Source of the DNA: an uncultured Gammaproteobacteria bacterium
GTDB lineage: Bacteria; Pseudomonadota; Gammaproteobacteria; Steroidobacterales; GCA-2729495
Assembly: GCA_937958785.1 (NCBI GenBank)
Contig: CALGMY010000187.1
Coordinates: forward strand, 1 to 9,012
Direction: 5' to 3'
DNA: 9,012 nucleotides
The translations under genes were made by a program, and so were the position numbers. The notes beneath the pieces were generated by a model, which was not told the DNA's origin, did not search any database, and saw only the letters and a list, made by a program, of their open reading frames with translations. Each line of letters starts with the position of its first letter. Within the stretch, counting starts at the first letter, position 1. Shown here piece after piece: positions 1 to 5,764 of this stretch.

Positions 1-1499
1 ACCGGGCCCCGCGTCGACCTCGGTATCTGAAGAAATAGCGCTCCCCCGCTACCACCGCTATATACCGACGCCCCGGTCCCTGTTGCCAGCAGGACCGGGG
101 CGGTCGGGATCTCCGCCACGACGTGATCCCCCTTCGGGGTGCACCGGATCGTGCCCAGCAGGCCGCGTAGGGCCTCCCGGGCCGCGGTGACGTCGTCCCC
201 CTGCAGAACCTCTCGGATACCCGCCACGGCTTCGCGCCAGGCCTTCTCCGTGGGCCAGGGCATGTCGGCCTGCGCCACCGCCCGGCGTCGCTCCTGGGCG
301 CGCCTGCGGGCTTCCGCGATGGCCGGCGCCAGGATGTCGGCCGAGACCAGCCCGTCGCGCTGCAGGCGCTCCAGCTCGGCGAGCTCGCGATCCGCGGGCG
401 GGGGTGCCGGCTGGGCCTCGGCCCGTGCCTCCCGGAGCATCCGGACCCCCTCAGCGATCGCGGCCGGGGACAGGAGCTGCTCGAGGACGGGCTCGAGGAT
501 CCGGGCTTCCGTGACCGCCCTGGGGATCGAGGCGGCATTGCGGCAGGCGTGCGGACCGCCGGAGTGGTGGGCGCTGCAGACGTACCGGCGCTGGCTCCCG
601 CCCACGATGATCAGCTTCGAGCCGCAGAGACCGCACTCGAGCAGCCCCGACAGCAGGTAGCGGGGCTGGCGCCCGGGCCGGACCTGGTGCCGGCGTGCCG
701 CCATGCGGTCCTGGACTCGCTGGAAGGTCTCGGGATCCACGACCGGCGGGCAGGCGGTCTCGATCCATTCGGACCGCGGCCGCTCCCGGCGGATCCGCTT
801 CCCGGTGTCCGGGTCCTTCACCCAGCGGGACCGGTTCCAGATCACCCGCCCGACGTATCGCTCGTTCTTCAGGAGCTCGTGCAGCGTGGGGAGGGCCCAG
901 TAGCCCCTGGGGCCGCTGCGGGCCTTCCAGGACGCACCAGGGGACGGGATGCCCCGGGCGTTGAGATCGTTGCACACCGACCGCGTGGTCTCGCCGGCGG
1001 CCACCCTGGCGAAGATCTCCCGGACGATCTCCGGGTTGTCGTAGGCCTTGCCCCCGGTCGCCCGGCCGGCCCGGGCCCGCATGTCCAGGGCGGAGTGCAC
1101 CCGGGCGGCGATCATCGCCCGATACTCCTCGGACATGATCCCGGACAGGCCGGCCTGCATCCTGGCCTGGGGGCTGTCCGAGTCGAAGCCATCCTGCACC
1201 CCGATCACCCGGATCCCGCGGTGGCGGAGGCGGGTGAGCATGGGGGCCAGGTCCTGGGACCGGGAGAGGCGGGACAGGTCGGTGACCAGGACGACGTCGC
1301 CGGCGGCGAGCTGCTCGAGGAGCTGGAGCAGGGCGGGGCGGTTGCCGATCGCGGCGCCGGAGATCCCCTGGTCCCGGTACTCGCCGGCGACCCGCCACCC
1401 CTGGGCCCCGGCGTAGTCCCGGCACACCCGGAGCTGGTCGTCGGCGCTCGTCTCGGACTGGCGGTCCGTGCTGAACCGGGCGTAGGGGTAGGCTTTCAC
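1..1499 (-). CDS. Large serine recombinase (site-specific integrase/resolvase), 3' end beyond window
   Basis: Serine recombinases cut and rejoin DNA through a phosphoserine link; the large ones integrate and excise phages and elements. Start is GTG at 1499, in a GTGA overlap with the upstream gene's stop. The N-terminal catalytic domain (about residues 1-145) shows YARFSTDRQS with the expected nucleophile Ser10 and Arg8, and the conserved LSRLSR at 75-80. A recombinase domain follows (about 150-270). A zinc ribbon is formed by C289-x2-C292 (ECGLCGSK), C308 and C319. A charged, probably coiled helical region spans about 340-410. The frame stays open to base 1, so at least 499 codons. The family-like core seems to end near residue 463 (GTIRCTPKGDHVVAEI); the last 36 residues are Gly/Ser-rich and unlike a usual ending. 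Family call is firm; whether it acts as integrase or resolvase is inferred from size and phage context. Confidence 0.95.
   Translation of the reverse strand, partial: MKAYPYARFSTDRQSETSADDQLRVCRDYAGAQGWRVAGEYRDQGISGAAIGNRPALLQLLEQLAAGDVVLVTDLSRLSRSQDLAPMLTRLRHRGIRVIGVQDGFDSDSPQARMQAGLSGIMSEEYRAMIAARVHSALDMRARAGRATGGKAYDNPEIVREIFARVAAGETTRSVCNDLNARGIPSPGASWKARSGPRGYWALPTLHELLKNERYVGRVIWNRSRWVKDPDTGKRIRRERPRSEWIETACPPVVDPETFQRVQDRMAARRHQVRPGRQPRYLLSGLLECGLCGSKLIIVGGSQRRYVCSAHHSGGPHACRNAASIPRAVTEARILEPVLEQLLSPAAIAEGVRMLREARAEAQPAPPPADRELAELERLQRDGLVSADILAPAIAEARRRAQERRRAVAQADMPWPTEKAWREAVAGIREVLQGDDVTAAREALRGLLGTIRCTPKGDHVVAEIPTAPVLLATGTGASVYSGGSGGALFLQIPRSTRGP
20..68. repeat. Nested imperfect inverted repeat at left edge
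   Basis: TCGGTAT (20-26) pairs with 62-68, and inside it ATAGCG (35-40) pairs with 56-61, with unpaired bases 27-34 on one side only. The segment is visibly more AT-rich than its surroundings. Adjacent to the 69-102 hairpin and inside the recombinase 3' end, it could be part of an attachment site. Confidence 0.4.
69..102. repeat. Perfect 11-bp inverted repeat near left edge
   Basis: CGCCCCGGTCC at 69-79 is the exact reverse complement of 92-102, with a 12-base loop. It falls in the coding region for the unusual recombinase tail. No T-run follows on either strand, so it is not a standard terminator. It may be an arm of a recombinase site or a hairpin. Confidence 0.6.
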
Positions 1500-1756
1500 G
1501 GAACCTGTGGCAGCCGAGGTGGGGCCTGCGGCTCGATGCCCAACAGCGCGCCTTCCCGAGCCCGCAGGACGATTGTGACAGTCTTCCAGCCGGTGAAGCG
1601 GCGCTCGACGACCATCCCCGGTGCCCCGGGCACCGGCGCCTGTTCGTTGTCCACCTGGACGCTGAACTCCTGGATCTGGCCGGCCTCGAGCAGATCGGCC
1701 GCCTCCCGCATCTTCAGGGCGATGTAGTGTCGCGCTGCGAATTCTTCCAGAGTCAT
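1496..1756 (-). CDS. Hypothetical 86-aa protein directly upstream of the recombinase
   Basis: I do not recognise a family. The protein opens with MTLEEFAARHYIALKMREAA, probably helical, followed by a middle region with alternating hydrophobic residues (IQEFSVQVD, KTVTIVLRARE) that suggests a small alpha/beta fold. There is no signal peptide or membrane segment. The start ATG (1756-1754) shares ATGA with the stop of the 40-aa gene upstream, and its own stop shares GTGA with the recombinase start. No good Shine-Dalgarno sequence precedes the ATG, so it probably depends on translational coupling. Its position locked between two overlapping genes makes it very likely real; it may work with or modulate the recombinase, but that rests only on position. 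Confidence 0.75.
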   Translation of the reverse strand: MTLEEFAARHYIALKMREAADLLEAGQIQEFSVQVDNEQAPVPGAPGMVVERRFTGWKTVTIVLRAREGALLGIEPQAPPRLPQVP

Positions 1757-1875
1757 GGCCGGGGAGTGTGCCGTGCCGGCGGTGGCGGCGGCAACTTCCG
1801 GCGCATGGCGGCCCTGGCCAGCACCCGCATGAGCTGGACCAGGGCGGGGTCGAGTGGTGGGATTACGGGCGCCAT
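1753..1875 (-). CDS. Small 40-aa protein with Pro run
   Basis: A 40-codon gene starting at ATG 1875 and ending in an ATGA overlap with the next gene. The sequence has a hydrophobic, helix-like first half (PALVQLMRVLARAAMRR) and a proline-rich basic tail with five consecutive prolines. It begins inside the last four codons of the upstream gene (13-base overlap), with a weak AAGGG 8-12 bases ahead. Small proteins with a similar PPLDPALVxLxRxLARAA pattern are, from memory, found close to recombinase genes in proteobacterial elements; I cannot check this here. It could simply serve as a coupling bridge. Function unknown. The overlaps on both sides are the main support for it being real. Confidence 0.65.
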   Translation of the reverse strand: MAPVIPPLDPALVQLMRVLARAAMRRKLPPPPPARHTPRP

Positions 1876-2303
1876 ACGTAGTCGCCCTTGTCCTCGACGA
1901 TGGCCGGCTCTTCGGCCTTGCAAGCGCACTCTAGGCCTATCATCGGCTCCGCCACCGGCCGCCAGAAGTTGCGAACAATCCCATGCGGGACGTGATTGTC
2001 TTCTTCCCACCCGGAGAGCCCACCGAACTCCTGAAGGCACCAAGTCGCCTCCTCGCTCGTGCAGCGCCCCGGCCGACCGTCGGCCTTCTTGCTGACGCTG
2101 ATGTGGTACTCGGGTCCCCGGTCGATGTTGTCCTTGTCCCGGGCTACCTCGACGGCCGAGAACACGGCCAGTCCGGAGGTGTGAGCCCAGGCCTCGATGG
2201 GGAAGCCCATGGCGAGCAGGTCGGGATGTAGCCGGCCCCGGGGGATCTGAAGCCAGCATGCAGAGCTCGGACGAAGGGGCTTTACGATCGACTCGACGGG
2301 CAT
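1863..2303 (-). CDS. Conserved hypothetical phage protein, 146 aa
   Basis: The start ATG (2303-2301) lies in a TAATG junction with the upstream stop, which fixes the start. The C-terminal two thirds carries a pattern I recall from phage proteins of unknown function: GPEYHISVSK (63-72), a short helix TSEEATWCLQEF (82-93), then EEDNHVPHGIVRNFWRPVAE (100-119), ECACK (125-129) and EEPAIVEDKGDYVW (131-144). C126 and C128 with nearby acidic residues could bind a metal, but no full metal site is visible. The N-terminal 60 residues are less distinctive. No membrane segment. It lies in the run of coupled genes leading to the recombinase. I do not assign a function. Confidence 0.8.
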   Translation of the reverse strand: MPVESIVKPLRPSSACWLQIPRGRLHPDLLAMGFPIEAWAHTSGLAVFSAVEVARDKDNIDRGPEYHISVSKKADGRPGRCTSEEATWCLQEFGGLSGWEEDNHVPHGIVRNFWRPVAEPMIGLECACKAEEPAIVEDKGDYVWRP

Positions 2304-2602
2304 TATGGCTCTCCCATGCTGGTGACCCTGACCGCGAACCCGGCCCCCTGCAGGGCCGCCTCGACGCCGGCCACGGTCTCGGCGGAGATCTCCGCGGGCG
2401 CGGCCTCGCCGGCGATCGAGATCCGCGCCGTGAGCTGGGGCTCGACGAACAGGGAGTCAGGCAGCACCAGCTCCACCTTGACGGCGACCTGGCGCGGGCC
2501 GACGGCCGGCTTCTTCACCGTCACGCGATCGACCCGGATGCCTGACCACGACTTCTGGCCCTTCTCGACGACCAGCCAGCACTCGCAGCTCGAGGTGTTC
2601 AC
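2303..2602 (-). CDS. Hypothetical 99-aa phage protein
   Basis: Start is GTG at 2602 with GAGG at 2615-2612, nine bases ahead, in the 14-base gap after the MazG-like gene. The protein has an N-terminal pair of cysteines (SSCECWLVVEKG), then a stretch of alternating beta-like residues (KVELVLPDSLFVEPQLTARISI, seen in two strands) and an Ala-rich C-terminal helix followed by a final strand (about 70-95). This suggests a small beta-rich fold. No family recognised and no membrane segment. It is coupled by TAATG to the next gene. Function unknown. Confidence 0.75.
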   Translation of the reverse strand: MNTSSCECWLVVEKGQKSWSGIRVDRVTVKKPAVGPRQVAVKVELVLPDSLFVEPQLTARISIAGEAAPAEISAETVAGVEAALQGAGFAVRVTSMGEP

Positions 2603-2616
2603 CTTGTGAGACCTCG

Positions 2617-2943
2617 TCAGCCTACCGGGGCGTCGTCTGGGAAGTTTTCCAACGGCGCAGCGCTCTGGAGGATCGACCGATGCCCAGGCTTGTATGGGAA
2701 GCTGCTGTCTCCCTCGGTGGCGAGCCGCTGGGCCATCACGGCCACCTGCACGGCCTCGTCCACGATGTCATCGCTGACGGTCTTCCCCATCGCGTGATCG
2801 AGGAGCGCCTTCGCCAGCTCGCCAACTTCCTCCGTGAGGGCCGCGAGCATCACCTTGTTGCCGGGGAACTTCGCCCTCGCACGAGCCAACTCGGCATTCA
2901 TGCGACAGCGGAAGTCCTGGTCCATATGCCGGGTGTCGTTCAT
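2617..2943 (-). CDS. MazG-like nucleotide pyrophosphohydrolase-type protein
   Basis: MazG-family enzymes hydrolyse (d)NTPs or related nucleotides to monophosphates and pyrophosphate using Mg2+ held by acidic residues on a helical bundle. This 108-aa protein shows the first acidic helix as LTEEVGELAKALLD (37-50; E38, E39, E42) and the second as DDIVDEAVQVAVMAQRLA (58-75; D62, E63), with the phage-typical ATEGDSSFP after it. In the second helix the last position of the classical ExxE...ExxD pattern is Gln66 instead of Asp. The frame is open further upstream, but ATG 2943 has AGGAG six bases ahead and shares ATGA with the previous stop, so this start is preferred. The 30-residue C-terminal tail is not conserved in my recollection. 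Likely a nucleotide pool or phage early function. Confidence 0.85.
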   Translation of the reverse strand: MNDTRHMDQDFRCRMNAELARARAKFPGNKVMLAALTEEVGELAKALLDHAMGKTVSDDIVDEAVQVAVMAQRLATEGDSSFPYKPGHRSILQSAAPLENFPDDAPVG

Positions 2944-3176
2944 CGAGATCTCCTGTGCTGTCCCGCCTGTGGGCAGGTGCTGAAGTGCGAGACGTGCCGG
3001 GGCAGCTCGAGCTCCGTGTCTTCGGGGAGGACGGTGTCGGCGTTGACTGGAACGGCTTTGCCAGACGTGGCGCGCAGGAAGATCATCGGAGCTCCGCACG
3101 TCCGGCACGGGACAACGCGGTGGCCCGTCGCTTGCGCAGGTACTCTCTGGTCCTCGTCCGTTGGCACTCTTTGCAT
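2940..3176 (-). CDS. Small zinc-knuckle protein overlapping the HNH gene
   Basis: A 78-aa protein if started at ATG 3176, which has AAGGGA eight bases ahead. It carries C24-x2-C27 (PCRTCGAPMIF), then GKAVPVNADTV and H64-x3-C68 (SHFSTCPQA). This CxxC...HFxxCP layout is familiar from small phage proteins of unknown role and fits one structural zinc. The chosen start overlaps the HNH gene by 94 bases in another frame. Alternatives are GTG 3167, or ATG 3086, which forms an ATGA overlap with the HNH stop but would give a 48-aa product lacking the CxxC pair. The conserved cysteines argue for an upstream start. Its stop overlaps the MazG-like start as ATGA. Function unknown; perhaps nucleic-acid binding. 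Confidence 0.7.
   Translation of the reverse strand: MQRVPTDEDQRVPAQATGHRVVPCRTCGAPMIFLRATSGKAVPVNADTVLPEDTELELPRHVSHFSTCPQAGQHRRSR
2950..2954 (-). promoter_or_regulatory. Ribosome binding site of the MazG-like gene
   Basis: AGGAG lies six bases before ATG 2943, inside the end of the zinc-knuckle gene. It selects this start over an upstream in-frame ATG that would add 55 residues unlike the family. Confidence 0.8.
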
Positions 3177-3607
3177 TGGCGTCGTCCCTTGTGCAGATAG
3201 GTGTTGTCGTCGTCCAGTGGATGGCCTCGGAGGCAATGGGTGGCTGCCATGTTGGCCGACACGGGGCTGGTGCCCCGGCGCTGGTTCTCCCGCGCAGTCA
3301 CCGGCTCCAGGTGCTTCGGATTGCAGCAGAGGCGGTTCCGGCACACGTGGTCGAGCTGCATCCCATCGGGAATTGGGCCGACGAAAAGCTCGTAGGCAAG
3401 CCGGTGCGTCTGCACTTCGCGAGTCGGCGACGTCACCGTGAGGCGTCCATAGCCAGCCCAGTTGCGACGACCGAGCCACTCCCAGCAGCCGGCGTCCGAG
3501 ATCCTGACCTTGGCCATTAGACGATCCCGTAGCGGAGCCCCGCGCTTCACCACGCGTCCGACGATGCGGCGCTCGTGGGCCTCGGTGGTGGAGGGCTCGA
3601 ACGTCAT
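3083..3607 (-). CDS. HNH endonuclease
   Basis: HNH enzymes cleave DNA with one metal ion in a beta-beta-alpha fold. In this 174-aa protein the N-terminal part has WEWLGRRNWAGYGRL (42-56), a pattern common ahead of phage HNH domains. The nuclease core follows at about 68-113: HRLAYELFVGPIPDG, then LDHVCRNRLCCNPKHLEPV with H87, N96 and H99 as the H-N-H residues. A second probable zinc site is C125-x3-H129 ... C145-x2-C148 (GRRQCKECQR). The C-terminus is strongly basic. Start ATG 3607 shares ATGA with the preceding stop. It could be a free-standing homing endonuclease or a phage-encoded nuclease with a role in replication; the operon position does not decide. The 3' end overlaps the next gene. 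Confidence 0.92.
   Translation of the reverse strand: MTFEPSTTEAHERRIVGRVVKRGAPLRDRLMAKVRISDAGCWEWLGRRNWAGYGRLTVTSPTREVQTHRLAYELFVGPIPDGMQLDHVCRNRLCCNPKHLEPVTARENQRRGTSPVSANMAATHCLRGHPLDDDNTYLHKGRRQCKECQRTRTREYLRKRRATALSRAGRAELR
3185..3190 (-). promoter_or_regulatory. Probable ribosome binding site of the zinc-knuckle gene
   Basis: AAGGGA lies eight bases before ATG 3176, inside the HNH coding sequence. It supports the long form that keeps the CxxC motif. Confidence 0.5.
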
Positions 3608-3837
3608 TCGGGCACCATCCGGACCCGCCTTGGGGCGTTCTGGATGCGGGCCACATGAACACCCTCAGTCGGGACCTGCCCATGCACGTTGCGGCCGAAG
3701 GGGATCCCCACGGCGCCGTTGCAGGCCTCCCCGTGCTTCGCGTGGCAGACCGGGCACTCGCCCCACGTCATGCGCTCTTCAGGAGTGGTGTCGCGCAGTA
3801 CCACCGACACCAGATCCCCGACATAGACCCGCGTCAC
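3604..3837 (-). CDS. Small zinc-finger-like protein, 77 aa
   Basis: The start is GTG 3837, in a GTGA overlap with the upstream stop and behind a purine-rich GAGGAG/AGG stretch. Likely metal ligands are C28-x2-C31 (ECPVCHAKHG), C39 (GEACNG) and H61 in VHVARIQNAPRR (60-71). This CPxC...GExC...HxxR layout is seen in small proteins of actinobacteria and phages and resembles a short zinc-binding DNA or RNA-binding unit. The N-terminal 20 residues form a short strand-rich lead-in and the C-terminus is basic. It sits directly before the HNH gene, to which it is coupled by ATGA. No activity can be assigned. Confidence 0.8.
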   Translation of the reverse strand: MTRVYVGDLVSVVLRDTTPEERMTWGECPVCHAKHGEACNGAVGIPFGRNVHGQVPTEGVHVARIQNAPRRVRMVPE

Positions 3838-4190
3838 CCTGCCTGCTCCTCTTCGTCGTCCTCGCCAGAGTCATGCCCTGCCGGCGGCCTACCGGCTTCA
3901 CCTTCCAACGGATCGGCCGGGCCAGCCGAGGAACTCGTGATGGGGTGTAGCTCCGGGCCGAGGCCCGTAGCACCTTCCTCCGGGTGTTCCGTGAACCAGG
4001 CGATGTACTCGTAGCGGTCCCCGGTGGTGTCGTCCTCGTCGTCGAGCAGGCCTTGCTCCGGGCAGCTGCCGATGGAGAGCTCCGTCGTCATGCCGTCCTC
4101 ATCGGGCAAGGACCGCGGGTCAATGTCCAAGCCGGCGAACTCCGCCAGGTCGATAATCTGAGCCACGGTGAGGGTAAGCTGCATCTTCAC
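3834..4190 (-). CDS. Acidic hypothetical phage protein, 118 aa
   Basis: Start GTG 4190 shares GTGA with the ParB-like stop and has GGAGGAG eight bases ahead; ATG 4184, two codons in, would leave 14 bases, so GTG is preferred. The first half looks folded: LTLTVAQIIDLAEFAGLDID (5-24), then beta-like ELSIGSCPEQGLL and YEYIAWFTEHPEEG (60-73). The second half from about residue 75 is low complexity, Gly/Ser/Pro-rich, and ends in a strongly acidic stretch (DSGEDDEEEQAG). Proteins with the AQIIDLAEFAGL start and a following CPxxG segment are, as I remember, phage-encoded and uncharacterised. Only one cysteine is present, so no zinc site. Confidence 0.78.
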   Translation of the reverse strand: MKMQLTLTVAQIIDLAEFAGLDIDPRSLPDEDGMTTELSIGSCPEQGLLDDEDDTTGDRYEYIAWFTEHPEEGATGLGPELHPITSSSAGPADPLEGEAGRPPAGHDSGEDDEEEQAG

Positions 4191-5752
4191 GCGGCCGGCT
4201 CCTCCAGATTCTCGTCGTCCAGATTCACCGGCTCCTCATCGCCGCCGTCGCCTTGCGCCGCGGAGTACTCCTCTTCCGAGATGTCTTCCTCGGGATCCGG
4301 CTCCGGCACCTCCAAGTACAGCCGCCCGACGTCAGCCGGCACGCCCAGCTTCTCGATGCACCGCCGATCGCCGAGGATGGCGGCCTTCAGGGCCTTGCCG
4401 GTCGCCGTGTTGGTGCCCTCAATGCCCGCGAGCCGGCCGAGCTCCTTGAGCTGGTACAGGGGCTGGATGGCCAGATAGGCCTCGTCCACCCGGAAGGCCT
4501 GGGCGATGTCCACCTTGAGGTGGTGGGCGAGGATCTGCACCTGGCGCCAGGACATGCCCCGGATGGCGGCCTTGCCCAGCGCCAGATCCAGCGCGGCCAG
4601 CTCGCCGGCGTTGCCATTCAGAAATCCGGGCAGGTCCTTCAGCGGTGAGGCCTCGACGGCATCCTCTACGGCGCGATACGGGTTCTCGCCCTGGCTGAAC
4701 CACTGCTGGTCGCCGTACCGCTTCCCGTTCGGCTGCCTGGCCGCCAGCCACGTCATGAGGATGCTGGCCAGGTACGGGTTCATGTGGGCGGTGACCAGGT
4801 GCTCCTGCAGGCGTCCGTGCACCAGGTGGCGGAGCTTCTCCCCGTACAGCTCGACCTTCCGCTCGGCCTTCTGCTGGGCGATGACCTCCGTCTCCTTCGG
4901 CCCTGGCCCCCGGGGCTTCGTGGGCTTCTTCCCGCCCGGCCCGAGCCCGGCCGCCTTCGCCTGGGCCTGGAGCTCGTCGAAGTGCTTCTGGTTCATGCAG
5001 AAGCGCTTGCCGTGCACGTCCCGGCGGTGCTCGCAGCCCTTGCAGGCCTTGGAGGAGTCGAACAGCACCGGATTCTCCATCCAGTCGTCGATCCGGCCGA
5101 GGTCTGGCGCGCCGGTTTCGCGGTAGGCAGAGACGACCAGGCTTTCAACCTCCCGGGCCGTCACACGCCCGCGCCACTGGATCTCCTGCCCGATATGCTT
5201 GCGGAGCGGCTTCAGGAGCGGCGCGTCCTTGGCCGCGGCATTGATGGCCGGCGCAGCCTTGGGATCCAGCTTCCCGGCGTCGACCATCTCCTGGGCCCAG
5301 TCCGGGAGGTCGACCAGCCGCATGAGCTCGGCCATCTGGGCCTTCGTGAGGGCGGGGATGCCCTGCTTGTCCAGGTGGGCGGCGATCTCGTTGTCCGAGA
5401 GCTTGTGGTCCTTCCGGAGTCCGACCAGGAGGCGCCCGAGCTCGAGGGGCTTCAGGCCTTCCCGGAGGGAATTCACCGCCACCTGGTCCAGCTTCCGCTG
5501 GACGTCGCCGGCGTCGGGCTGGACCACGACCGGGACGGTCTTGACCTTGGCCAGCTTCGCGGCCCGGTACCGGCGTTCGCCGTCCATGATGATCAGCTTC
5601 TTCCCCTGCTCCCGGACGACGATCGGGGTCAGGACGCCGCGGGCCTTGATGCTGGCGGCCAGCTCCTTCAGGCCGTTGAAGGTCTTCCGGACCTGGTTGG
5701 GATCCGGGTGGAGCTTGTCGAGAGTGACGGTGCGGTACGCGGTGGCGGCCAT
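4187..5752 (-). CDS. ParB-like (ParB/RepB/Spo0J family) DNA-binding protein, 521 aa
   Basis: ParB proteins bind centromere-like sites and, with CTP, form clamps used in plasmid or chromosome partition; phage relatives are often uncharacterised. The N-terminal ParB domain spans about residues 8-78: VTLDKLHPDPNQVRKTF, LAASIKARGVLTPIVV and the hallmark GERRYRAA (58-65). A helix-turn-helix region follows (about 100-170; LSDNEIAAHLDKQGIPALTK). C237-x2-C240-x11-C252 (CKGCEHRRDVHGKRFC) is a possible zinc site. After a Lys/Pro-rich linker (270-290) comes a helical part of unknown role (295-480) and an acidic tail (484-521). Start ATG 5752 has AGGAG seven bases ahead that includes the previous stop codon; an open frame further upstream would overlap the previous gene. 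Length is well above a typical ParB of about 280-350 residues. No ParA is present here. Confidence 0.9.
   Translation of the reverse strand: MAATAYRTVTLDKLHPDPNQVRKTFNGLKELAASIKARGVLTPIVVREQGKKLIIMDGERRYRAAKLAKVKTVPVVVQPDAGDVQRKLDQVAVNSLREGLKPLELGRLLVGLRKDHKLSDNEIAAHLDKQGIPALTKAQMAELMRLVDLPDWAQEMVDAGKLDPKAAPAINAAAKDAPLLKPLRKHIGQEIQWRGRVTAREVESLVVSAYRETGAPDLGRIDDWMENPVLFDSSKACKGCEHRRDVHGKRFCMNQKHFDELQAQAKAAGLGPGGKKPTKPRGPGPKETEVIAQQKAERKVELYGEKLRHLVHGRLQEHLVTAHMNPYLASILMTWLAARQPNGKRYGDQQWFSQGENPYRAVEDAVEASPLKDLPGFLNGNAGELAALDLALGKAAIRGMSWRQVQILAHHLKVDIAQAFRVDEAYLAIQPLYQLKELGRLAGIEGTNTATGKALKAAILGDRRCIEKLGVPADVGRLYLEVPEPDPEEDISEEEYSAAQGDGGDEEPVNLDDENLEEPAA
4199..4205 (-). promoter_or_regulatory. 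Ribosome binding site of the acidic 118-aa gene
   Basis: GGAGGAG, within the last codons of the ParB-like gene, lies eight bases before GTG 4190 and favours GTG over the ATG two codons later. Confidence 0.65.
5735..5752. repeat. Short repeat copy 1 (ParB-like start)
   Basis: These 18 bases differ at one position from 6099-6116. Here they encode the first six residues MAATAY of the ParB-like protein. Confidence 0.55.
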
Positions 5753-5759
5753 GTGAATG

Positions 5760-5764
5760 CTCCT
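5760..5764 (-). promoter_or_regulatory. Ribosome binding site of the ParB-like gene
   Basis: AGGAG lies seven bases before ATG 5752 and overlaps the TAG stop of the preceding gene (TAGGAG). It decides the start against a longer open frame that would run back into the neighbour. Confidence 0.8.

Noticed and set aside
1..30. Resemblance of the first bases to a cloning polylinker (ApaI and SalI sites, ACCGGGCCCC, GGTATC)
   Set aside because: The match is broken and the order of elements differs; the recombinase frame runs through it, so coincidence is more likely than vector.
1..68. tRNA fragment at the left edge as an integration target
   Set aside because: A GGTAGCGGGGGA-like string on the minus strand recalls a tRNA end, but there is no T-arm or cloverleaf.
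69..102. The 11-bp hairpin as a transcription terminator
   Set aside because: No run of T follows on either strand and it lies inside an open coding frame.
451..1425. Minus-strand open frame of 324 codons within the recombinase
   Set aside because: Its translation is Arg/Pro/Gly repeats in a different frame from the recombinase, which has all catalytic and zinc motifs.
549..1727. Long plus-strand open frame (392 codons)
   Set aside because: It lies opposite the recombinase and the 86-aa gene, is rich in Gly, Pro, Arg and Asp, has no recognisable motif and is a GC-driven shadow.
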